From FEN-1322 sp041663425 (GTDB lineage Bacteria; Omnitrophota; Gorgyraeia; 2-01-FULL-45-10): a stretch of 18,223 nucleotides of DNA. The stretch is taken from the NCBI GenBank assembly GCA_041663425.1, contig JBAYMS010000032.1:1-18223 (forward strand), given 5' to 3'. Below are positions 1-5,686 of the stretch, one piece after another. A program made the position numbers and the translations under genes. Under the pieces are notes generated by a model, which saw only the letters and a list, made by a program, of their open reading frames with translations, did not search any database and was not told the DNA's origin. The stretch's first letter is position 1, and the number at the start of each line of letters is the position of its first letter.

Positions 1-201
1 AAAGATGTATACACTGACATGATAGCGGCCGGTGTCATCGATCCGAAGAAAGTTACCCGTTCAGCTCTGCAGAATGCGGCATCGATCGCATCTCTGATGA
101 TCACCACAGAGACGATCATTACCGATATCCCCGAGGAGGAGAAAGCTCCGGCAGGAATGCCGGGCGGTATGCCTCCTGGCGGAATGGGCGGCATGTACTA
201 A
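1..201 (+). CDS. groEL: Chaperonin GroEL, C-terminal end (5' truncated by window)
   Basis: This is the last 66 codons of the 60-kDa chaperonin, the ATP-driven cytoplasmic folding ring that works with GroES. The frame is open from base 1. It contains the segment DPKKVTRSALQNAASIAS, part of the C-terminal equatorial domain, then LMITTETIITD, and ends in a flexible Gly/Met-rich tail (GGMPPGGMGGMY), the hallmark of GroEL C termini that project into the ring cavity. The start codon and about 480 residues lie upstream of the window. The final Tyr after the GGM repeats is unusual but harmless. A strong terminator follows 21 bases after the stop, so groEL ends its transcription unit here. Confidence 0.97.
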   Translation, partial: KDVYTDMIAAGVIDPKKVTRSALQNAASIASLMITTETIITDIPEEEKAPAGMPGGMPPGGMGGMY

Positions 202-222
202 ACGAAAAGCAGCAGATTTCGG

Positions 223-263
223 AACAGGACAGCTACGAAAATGGTAGCTGTCCTGTTTTTTTA
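223..263 (+). terminator. Intrinsic terminator of the groEL operon
   Basis: There is a perfect 14-bp inverted repeat (223-236 with 244-257), a 7-base loop (237-243) and a run of seven T at 256-262. This is a textbook Rho-independent terminator. It separates groEL from the downstream cassette. Confidence 0.93.
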
Positions 264-266
264 TTG

Positions 267-272
267 TATAAT
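267..272 (+). promoter_or_regulatory. Candidate -10 box for the 302-4070 cassette
   Basis: A perfect TATAAT lies just past the T-run of the groEL terminator, 30 bases before the ATG at 302. No convincing -35 box sits 16-18 bases upstream, because that position falls inside the terminator stem. If used, it would give a leader of about 20 nt. The ribosome-binding sequence is a modest AAAAGG at 291-296. Confidence 0.4.
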
Positions 273-301
273 AGATGAAACTTATTTAAAAAAAGGCTCT
301 C

Positions 302-1951
302 ATGTCGGATATTTGCACAAAACCGGTTGTTCTGATCGCGCTTTATAACTATGACAGTTTGGCTGTCAGGATGCTCTATTCCTATCTGGAAAATAAAGGC
401 GTAAAAGTTTATTTCCTAGCGTTTAAGTGCCTGAAGAAGAAGAATTCTCCTACGCTGAAAAACGACTATAGCGAACCATTTGTCTACCACGATGAAATTA
501 CTGAACAGGATATATCCGCGCTCATTGCAAAATTAAAAGAAATCGACCCGTTTTTGATCGGCATAAGTCTTTTGTCCTCGCACTTCGAAGACGCAAAGCT
601 TATAACAAATAGGATAAAATTGGTTCTTAATGTGCCCGTTGTCTGGGGAGGTTCACATCCTACAATAGATCCCGAAGGCTGCATAAAAGAAAGTGACATG
701 GTTTGCGTGGGGGAAGGGTTTGAACCGTTATTTGAAATATGCTCTGCTCTAAAAGAAGGGCGAAGCTGTGAGAGCATAAAGAATATCTGGATAAATAAGG
801 ACGGAAATATTAAGCGTAATGAACAGAGGCCGCTTATGAATGATCTCGATGTGTTGTCTCCTCCAAGCTGTTCTCCGGAAAATAAGATTTATATCGATGA
901 GGGACGTGTTCTTGAAGGGATGAATACGGATTGGTTCGGCATGGGTTTTACTGACGAGCCTCTTAAATCGGCACATCATACTATGGCAGCATTTGGCTGC
1001 CCGTGCCGATGCTCATACTGTATCCATTCTCTGCCCGGTAATGCATACAGGCTTAGAAGCCCGCAGAGTGTGATACGAGAGCTGTTGCATGCTAAAAAAA
1101 ATAACAATAGTATGAGAATAGTGTTTTTTTGGGATAATATTTTCGGCGTGAACAAGAAATGGAGCCTGGAATTCTGTAGGCTTTATGAAAAAGAGATAGC
1201 CTTGCCGTTCTTTGCTTATGCACACCCGCTATTTATAGATAAGGAAGTTATAACGGCCATGCGCCGGGCGGGATGGGCGATCGCTGATATGGGGATACAG
1301 AGCGGCTGCGAGAAAATCAGGAAAGACATGTATGGGCGCAGGGAGACGAATGAACAGATAGTGGAGGCCGCACGGCAGCTGGATGCACTCCGCAAGGTAA
1401 AATCGCGTAAAAATTATTTCAAAATATATTATGATTACATTAAGGGTAACCCATGCGAGGGCGAAAAGGAGCTTTCGGAAGGCCTCGATATGTTTCTTAA
1501 ATTTCCCAAAGGGTTTATTTTCCAGGCGTTTAATCTTTGCGTTTTCCCAAACTATCCCATAACAAAGTATATGCTCGACAAAGCGCTTATTACCGAAAAG
1601 GACATAGAGAAAGATGTCAACGGTATGTCTGCGGTCAATTGGGTGAATACCTTTAATTCTAAAAAAGAATACGATGGCTACCTGAAGCGCCATGAATACT
1701 ATTATCTTCTGCTTTCCCTGACGCAGTATAAATCGTTCCCTAACTCGCTGATTAAATTCATAGAAAAGAGAAAGCTGTTTGCCGATAATCTGAAGGCTCT
1801 TTACCGGATTTGCCGCGTGGTTAGGTTTTTTGAATTAACATTTCGCCTTTCAAACTATCGCTGGCTGTGGGAGACGATTGCTTTGGCTCCTCTTGATGTA
1901 AGTTTGAAGAGAGCGGTTGTTAACTGGAAAAGGCGCCGTTCTTATAAGTAA
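302..1951 (+). CDS. B12-binding-domain radical SAM protein, substrate unknown
   Basis: A 549-residue protein with the class B radical SAM layout. Residues about 8-150 form a Rossmann-like cobalamin-binding-type domain with GGSHPT (116-121) and VGEGF (136-140), the usual signatures near the cofactor cleft. The [4Fe-4S]/SAM motif CX3CX2C is at C233, C237 and C240, followed by a TIM-barrel region with a GIQSG-type strand. The classical DXHXXG cobalamin-ligand motif is not visible; the matching loop reads NYDSLAVR. Many methylating or ring-forming members of this superfamily also lack it. The C-terminal 150 residues are basic and rich in aromatics and resemble nothing I recognise. It is first in a cassette with a glycosyltransferase (12-bp gap) and a second radical SAM enzyme. 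The reaction could be methylation or another radical modification of a lipid, glycan or small molecule. The family assignment is firm; the substrate is not known. Confidence 0.88.
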   Translation: MSDICTKPVVLIALYNYDSLAVRMLYSYLENKGVKVYFLAFKCLKKKNSPTLKNDYSEPFVYHDEITEQDISALIAKLKEIDPFLIGISLLSSHFEDAKLITNRIKLVLNVPVVWGGSHPTIDPEGCIKESDMVCVGEGFEPLFEICSALKEGRSCESIKNIWINKDGNIKRNEQRPLMNDLDVLSPPSCSPENKIYIDEGRVLEGMNTDWFGMGFTDEPLKSAHHTMAAFGCPCRCSYCIHSLPGNAYRLRSPQSVIRELLHAKKNNNSMRIVFFWDNIFGVNKKWSLEFCRLYEKEIALPFFAYAHPLFIDKEVITAMRRAGWAIADMGIQSGCEKIRKDMYGRRETNEQIVEAARQLDALRKVKSRKNYFKIYYDYIKGNPCEGEKELSEGLDMFLKFPKGFIFQAFNLCVFPNYPITKYMLDKALITEKDIEKDVNGMSAVNWVNTFNSKKEYDGYLKRHEYYYLLLSLTQYKSFPNSLIKFIEKRKLFADNLKALYRICRVVRFFELTFRLSNYRWLWETIALAPLDVSLKRAVVNWKRRRSYK

Positions 1952-1963
1952 TCCGGAGACCCC

Positions 1964-2953
1964 ATGAGAATATCGATAGTGATACCTGTTTATAATGCCG
2001 CCGCTACTCTGGATGAGTGCCTTGGCAGTCTATATCGCTGCGCTCATGACGATTTTGAAGTTATAGTAGTATCCGACGGCAGTAAGGACGATTCTGTTGA
2101 GATCGCAAAAAAATATCCTTGCCGCATAGAAGTGCTTCAGCAAAATTCCGGACCTGCTTTTGCCAGAAATAAGGGTGCTCAGATCGCTTCGGGCGATATC
2201 CTGCTTTTTATCGATGCAGATGTAAAGGTTAAAGATGATGCTCTCAGGCTTGTCGACAAAACGTTCCGCAAAGACCGTTCTATAAATGTTGCTCAGGGGG
2301 TTTATTCCGGGAAAGTAAAATATAAAAACGTTGCCACTCAATATCAGCAGAATTTCTACGCATTCTATGCGTGGCACTTGTGCGATAAATATGTTTCTAC
2401 TCTTACGACAGGATGCTTCGCGATAAGGAAAAAGATATTTCTGGATAGCGGAGGATTTAACGAAAAAATAAAACGCGCGACAGCCGAAGACGAAGAGTTC
2501 GGTTATAAACTTATTGCCGCTGGTAATAAAATAATCCTTCTGAAGGAACTCGAAGTGGAGCATATGGTCGAGTATCCGTTCGGTAAATTTCTGAAGAGAG
2601 GATTTACTATGTCGGCTGCGACCATGAAGAGCTACCTGAGGAATGGAACATATATTAAAAAGATAGGGCAGGATAATTATTCCAGGGTGCTGCTCAGCCT
2701 GCCGGTCCTTGCGCTGATCATCCTTAATTTTTTAATAGCGAGTTTTTATCCATCGCGCGCAGCTGTGGCGTTTTTTTTAATTCTCAATATCTTCTTTGTG
2801 TTTCTCCATCTGCCATTCTGGGTATTTGTCGCGGGCAATAACAGTTTCGGGGTGGTTCTGGGGAGCGCTATTTTAACATACGTCGATATTTTCCTCATGG
2901 GTATGGGTGCTTTTTTCGGCTGGGTCGATTTTATTTTCAGGGACAGGTATTAG
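1964..2953 (+). CDS. Membrane-anchored family 2 glycosyltransferase
   Basis: A 329-residue GT2 enzyme of the inverting GT-A fold. It opens with VIPVYNAAATLDECL (6-20), continues with VSDGSKDDS (36-44, nucleotide-sugar binding), carries the metal-binding DAD at 84-86 (FIDADVKV), and has the acceptor-site segment TAEDEEFGYKL with the likely catalytic-base region at E175-D176. After residue 240 there are about three membrane segments (roughly 241-262, 266-289, 297-318), so it sits in the inner membrane and probably acts on a lipid-linked acceptor. RBS GGAGA precedes the ATG. The stop lies 1 bp before the preferred start of the next gene, so the two are probably co-translated. Sugar donor and acceptor cannot be read from sequence. 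It may work with the flanking radical SAM enzymes on one product. Confidence 0.9.
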   Translation: MRISIVIPVYNAAATLDECLGSLYRCAHDDFEVIVVSDGSKDDSVEIAKKYPCRIEVLQQNSGPAFARNKGAQIASGDILLFIDADVKVKDDALRLVDKTFRKDRSINVAQGVYSGKVKYKNVATQYQQNFYAFYAWHLCDKYVSTLTTGCFAIRKKIFLDSGGFNEKIKRATAEDEEFGYKLIAAGNKIILLKELEVEHMVEYPFGKFLKRGFTMSAATMKSYLRNGTYIKKIGQDNYSRVLLSLPVLALIILNFLIASFYPSRAAVAFFLILNIFFVFLHLPFWVFVAGNNSFGVVLGSAILTYVDIFLMGMGAFFGWVDFIFRDRY

Positions 2954-2954
2954 C

Positions 2955-4070
2955 ATGGCGCTGAAAGATTATATCCTGCATGGCCGTAAGATAATTTTTA
3001 AACGGAATGCCATGCCGGAATTTCTGACCCTATTTGCAACAAACCGCTGCAATCTGAAATGCTCTCATTGTTTTCATTGGAAATCGATCGGCAGCGACGG
3101 CGCTGAACTTTCGCTTGCACAGATCGAGAGCATATCAAACAGTCTGCCCGATTTCACATATATCTCTATTACCGGCGGGGAGCCGTATCTGAGAGATGAC
3201 CTGCCGCAGATAGCCCGCACTTTTTCTGTCAGGAACAATGTCCAGAATTTATCTGTTGTGACGAACGGGTTTTTAACCGACAAGATAGTTTCGGATACTA
3301 AAAAAATAATCAACGCCTGCCCCGGGACTAATATAGCCGTGGTCGTATCGATCGATGGGATCGGAAAAGATCATGACGATATAAGAGGTGCGGCAGGTGT
3401 CTTCGATAACGCGATCCGGACTATTGATGGTCTCAAGGCGCTTAAGGCAGTATATCCGGACTTTAATGTGGGCGTTGCCATTACATACATGGCACAAAAT
3501 CAAAACAATATAATGAGTATATACAAATTTATCAGAGATGACATAAAGCCCGACTCGATATCTTTAACCCTCATCCGTGGCGATGCGCGAGACCCTGTGT
3601 CAAAAAAAATTGATATAGGCGGCTATGAAAACGTGTGCAGGCAGATGGACAGGGATCTTATGGCCGGCAGAGTTTCAGGGTTAAGAGGTTTTGCGATCTC
3701 TGATTTTATTGCCGCTATGAAGATGGCTTTGTGGAAGATGACAGCTAGGATTTACAGGAAAAACAAGTACTCTGTCCCGTGCTATGCGGGCCTTATAAGC
3801 GGGGTCATCCGTGCGGATGGGGACGTGTATCCATGTGAGCTTTTTGACATTAAGATCGGGAACATAAAAGAATACGATTGCGATTTCAGGCGTTTGTGGT
3901 CTTCCGCGCAGGCGGAAGCTGTGCGGCGCAAGATCCGCGCTAAAAAATGTTTTTGCGTTCACGACTGCAACTTAACCTGTAATATATTATTTAACCTGCC
4001 GTGTGTTCTTAAAATAGCCCCTGTTGCTGCAGTCCTTGCATTAAAAAGAATCGTTGCGCGAAAAACCTGA
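2955..4070 (+). CDS. Radical SAM/SPASM-domain protein, substrate unknown
   Basis: I chose the ATG at 2955, 1 bp after the glycosyltransferase stop, giving 371 residues. An in-frame ATG at 2907 would overlap that gene by 47 bp and add 16 residues of no family resemblance. The radical SAM motif CNLKCSHC holds C32, C36 and C39; GGEP (74-77) is the SAM amino-group motif. The C-terminal SPASM-type region has CX12GX4C (C276, G289, C294), then GNI (302-304), then C332, C334, C338 and C342 (CX5CX3C), enough for at least one auxiliary Fe-S cluster. Relatives include anaerobic sulfatase maturases, peptide-modifying enzymes and aminoglycoside- or sugar-modifying dehydrogenases. No precursor peptide gene is obvious beside it. 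Its place after a glycosyltransferase suggests a sugar or lipid substrate, which is inference. The last 25 residues are hydrophobic and basic and might touch the membrane. Confidence 0.88.
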   Translation: MALKDYILHGRKIIFKRNAMPEFLTLFATNRCNLKCSHCFHWKSIGSDGAELSLAQIESISNSLPDFTYISITGGEPYLRDDLPQIARTFSVRNNVQNLSVVTNGFLTDKIVSDTKKIINACPGTNIAVVVSIDGIGKDHDDIRGAAGVFDNAIRTIDGLKALKAVYPDFNVGVAITYMAQNQNNIMSIYKFIRDDIKPDSISLTLIRGDARDPVSKKIDIGGYENVCRQMDRDLMAGRVSGLRGFAISDFIAAMKMALWKMTARIYRKNKYSVPCYAGLISGVIRADGDVYPCELFDIKIGNIKEYDCDFRRLWSSAQAEAVRRKIRAKKCFCVHDCNLTCNILFNLPCVLKIAPVAAVLALKRIVARKT

Positions 4071-4083
4071 TATTTGCGGGCAC

Positions 4084-4111
4084 TTGTTTTTGACGGAAAT
4101 CATGTTATACT
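4084..4111 (+). promoter_or_regulatory. Candidate sigma70-type promoter before the PspC gene
   Basis: TTGTTT (4084-4089) and TATACT (4106-4111) are separated by 16 bp. The -10 matches consensus at 5 of 6 positions; the -35 is weak. Transcription would start near 4118, giving a leader of about 50 nt that carries the hairpin at 4128-4148. Confidence 0.5.
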
Positions 4112-4127
4112 TTAGCTATTGAAAGGG

Positions 4128-4148
4128 TGCGCAGGATATGCCTGCGCA
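4128..4148 (+). promoter_or_regulatory. Leader hairpin upstream of the PspC gene
   Basis: A perfect 8-bp GC-rich stem (TGCGCAGG 4128-4135 with CCTGCGCA 4141-4148) with a 5-base loop. No T-run follows, so it is not a terminator. It sits 9 bases upstream of the strong ribosome-binding site GGAGG (4158-4162). It may stabilise the mRNA or bind a regulator; at the DNA level it could also be an operator. Confidence 0.4.
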
Positions 4149-4167
4149 TAGATGATCGGAGGGAAGG

Positions 4168-4362
4168 ATGAAGAAAATATACAGGTCAGGGGCCGATAGA
4201 CGGATAGGCGGTGTTTGCGGAGGGCTTGGAGAGTTTTTTGACAAAGACCCGACATTTTTCAGGCTGCTATTTGTCCTTATTACTTTATTGTGGGGATTCG
4301 GTCTTATCCTTTATCTGGTAATGTGGCTGATAATTCCCCTTAAACCGTGCGAACCAAAATAA
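4168..4362 (+). CDS. Small PspC-domain membrane protein
   Basis: A 64-residue protein that is essentially one PspC domain. It starts with the typical IYRSGADRRIGGVCGGLGEFF segment (about residues 4-25), then DPTFFRLLFVLITLL, and a strongly hydrophobic C-terminal half forming one or two membrane passes, ending in LIIPLKP. In enterobacteria PspC is a membrane partner of the phage-shock response to membrane stress, but stand-alone PspC domains are widespread and mostly uncharacterised. No pspA, pspB or pspF lies nearby, so a full Psp circuit is not supported. It is first in a run of small genes, with its own promoter and a good ribosome-binding site. The next gene begins 3 bp after its stop. Confidence 0.88.
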   Translation: MKKIYRSGADRRIGGVCGGLGEFFDKDPTFFRLLFVLITLLWGFGLILYLVMWLIIPLKPCEPK

Positions 4363-4365
4363 TCC

Positions 4366-4665
4366 ATGAAAAAGATCATAATTGCCGTGCTTCTGATAAT
4401 GATGACCGCAGATCAGGCTTATGCTATAAATAATGTCGAGAGATTGCTCTACAAAGAGTTTGTGATAAAAGCGTATGATCAGAAAGTCCTTGTTAACAGG
4501 TTTACTGGGCGGGTAAAGTATATATGGCAGCCGCCGACCAATATAATAATTTACGGAAGAACTATAGGGCCGGATGGGGATTGGATCCCTGTTTACGATG
4601 CCAATATGCAGAAAATGTGGCAGGATCTATACGAGAAGGAATATGCTGGTAAAGGATCGAGGTAG
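4366..4665 (+). CDS. Small exported protein, unknown family
   Basis: A 99-residue protein I do not recognise. Residues 1-20 form a signal peptide (MKK, a hydrophobic core, then an AYA cleavage box), giving a mature protein of about 79 residues in the periplasm or outside the cell. The mature part is rich in aromatics and has no cysteine: VNRFTGRVKYIW and PDGDWIPVYD look like short beta strands or turns, and the end is helical and charged. It starts 3 bp after the PspC gene with no clear Shine-Dalgarno sequence, so translation is probably coupled to that gene. Function unknown; envelope association is inferred from the signal peptide and neighbours. Confidence 0.75.
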   Translation: MKKIIIAVLLIMMTADQAYAINNVERLLYKEFVIKAYDQKVLVNRFTGRVKYIWQPPTNIIIYGRTIGPDGDWIPVYDANMQKMWQDLYEKEYAGKGSR

Positions 4666-4667
4666 AA

Positions 4668-4784
4668 ATGAGATTGATAGCAAATGTAATATGCCGTAGG
4701 AGATTTAAGGTGCAGTTCAGGTTGAGGCGATGGCTTAATAGCAAAATACAGTGGTTTAAAAATTTAAAAAGGGGGAAGAAATGA
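4668..4784 (+). CDS. Possible 38-residue highly basic microprotein
   Basis: A short open frame starts at the ATG two bases after the preceding stop, behind GAGG (4659-4662). Its TGA overlaps the ATG of the next gene as ATGA (4781-4784). The peptide runs MRLIANVICRRRFK and then VQFRLRRWLNSKIQWF, ending in KNLKRGKK. About 15 of 38 residues are Arg or Lys and there are no acidic residues. It would be an amphipathic, nucleic-acid- or membrane-binding peptide if made. The snug fit between two genes and the ATGA junction argue for translation; the very short length argues for caution, since a 115-bp spacer can be open by chance. Confidence 0.33.
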   Translation: MRLIANVICRRRFKVQFRLRRWLNSKIQWFKNLKRGKK

Positions 4785-5005
4785 AACGAGTTATAATTTT
4801 ATCTATAGTATTAGTTTCTATTGCTGGTGCGGCATATGCGTCTGACTATAGGGGCGTTGAGAAGCAGGGGACGATATTCCAGAAGCTGGGAGATCTTATA
4901 ACGGGCAATTACGAAGTTGAGAAAGGTAAGACCCTTAAACAAAAAGGCGTAGCACAGGTAGCTGTGGAGCAGATCAAAGAAATAAAAAGCGGTCCTGTGA
5001 GATAA
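4781..5005 (+). CDS. Small exported protein, unknown family
   Basis: A 74-residue protein with a clear signal peptide (residues 1-21, ending AYAS) preceded by a strong GGGGGAAG ribosome-binding sequence. The mature portion of about 53 residues is hydrophilic, Lys/Glu-rich and probably helical, with VEKQGTIFQKLGDLITGNYEVEKG as its most distinctive stretch (about 25-48). No cysteines or catalytic motif are visible. I do not recognise the family. It may be secreted to the periplasm. It follows the possible 38-residue microprotein and precedes the ACT-domain gene by 11 bp, including a run of nine G. Confidence 0.72.
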   Translation: MKRVIILSIVLVSIAGAAYASDYRGVEKQGTIFQKLGDLITGNYEVEKGKTLKQKGVAQVAVEQIKEIKSGPVR

Positions 5006-5016
5006 GGGGGGGGGCG

Positions 5017-5430
5017 ATGATAAAAAGCGTAACTATTGGTGAAGAGATAGTTGTGACAACCAAAAATAAAGTCGGCATACTGGCAGATGCGTCGATGATC
5101 ATGGCCAACGAAGGGGTTAATGTCGATGCTTTACTTGGTTATGAAGTCGGCAAGACAGCAAAATTATTATTTGTGACAAGCGGTAACCTGCGTATACTGA
5201 ACCAGTTGAAGAAGAAATACAAGACTATAAAAGAGATAGAAGTGGTGGTGGTTGAGATTAGTAATAAACCCGGTGCGCTAAAAGTTGTTGCGACAGAGTT
5301 GAAGAATAACAAGATAGATATAAAGTATGTCTACATAACTTCACCTTATAGAGGTGAATCCTCCAGAATGATACTGGAGACAGGCGACAATGAAAACACC
5401 ATGGCTCTCTTGTCGCGTTTTGTTACGTAA
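5017..5430 (+). CDS. Tandem ACT-domain protein, putative small-molecule sensor
   Basis: A 137-residue cytoplasmic protein made of two ACT-like beta-alpha-beta-beta-alpha-beta units. The first is at about 6-65, with NKVGILADASMIMANEGVNV, the usual strand-turn-helix where ligands bind. The second is at about 75-135, with SNKPGALKVVATELKNNKI and a following VYITSP strand. ACT domains bind amino acids or other small ligands and usually sit on enzymes; stand-alone tandem ACT proteins are thought to be regulators. There is no catalytic domain. Ligand and target are unknown. The start is set by the purine run before 5017. Its relation to the small exported proteins upstream is unclear, and no terminator is visible after it. 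Confidence 0.82.
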   Translation: MIKSVTIGEEIVVTTKNKVGILADASMIMANEGVNVDALLGYEVGKTAKLLFVTSGNLRILNQLKKKYKTIKEIEVVVVEISNKPGALKVVATELKNNKIDIKYVYITSPYRGESSRMILETGDNENTMALLSRFVT

Positions 5431-5493
5431 GCTCAGCCATTCTAATCCTCTGGTATATCTCAAGATAGGGCTCTGGGCCGCCGAAGGATTTTA

Positions 5494-5522
5494 TTGACAA
5501 ACCCTTTCTATTTCTATATCAT
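5494..5522 (+). promoter_or_regulatory. Strong sigma70-type promoter for dnaE
   Basis: A perfect -35 TTGACA (5494-5499), a 17-bp spacer and a -10 TATCAT (5517-5522, 5 of 6). The predicted start is near 5529, leaving a leader of about 158 nt before the dnaE ATG. Confidence 0.75.
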
Positions 5523-5590
5523 ATCTACACAGTAAATTTCTTTACGATTAACGCTGCAAGTGAATAAATTTATCCTCGGTATCCCAGGTC

Positions 5591-5678
5591 GCTTAAGTGA
5601 GTTGGGGTGGGGAAATAATTGCTGGAAACGATGCTTTTAAGTTGGATTTACAACTTAAGCTTAACCTTAGCTTTAGCC
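5591..5678 (+). promoter_or_regulatory. Structured dnaE leader with competing stems and hexamer repeats
   Basis: TTAAGTTG (5637-5644) and CAACTTAA (5651-5658) form a perfect 8-bp hairpin with a 6-base loop. The 3' arm can instead pair with GCTTAAGT (5591-5598) through ACTTAAGC (5653-5660), so the two stems exclude each other. The 3' arm continues into four hexamers of similar form, TTAAGC, TTAACC, TTAGCT and TTAGCC (5655-5678). No purine-rich ribosome-binding site precedes the ATG. Regulatory use is inference. Confidence 0.35.
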
Positions 5679-5686
5679 TACTATAA

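Noticed and set aside
142..198. Gly/Met-rich repeats at the groEL end as a tandem repeat
   Set aside because: This is the normal flexible GGM tail of GroEL.
2030..2563. 177-codon reverse-strand frame inside the glycosyltransferase gene
   Set aside because: The forward frame has complete GT2 motifs; the reverse product resembles nothing and no promoter or ribosome site supports it.
4091..4111. TTGACG followed by TATACT as a promoter
   Set aside because: The better -35 match starts only about 10 bp from the -10, too close; the weaker TTGTTT with 16-bp spacing fits instead.
5431..5686. tRNA or small RNA gene in the spacer before dnaE
   Set aside because: No cloverleaf arms, TTC-loop sequence or CCA end found on either strand; the region is better explained as promoter and leader.
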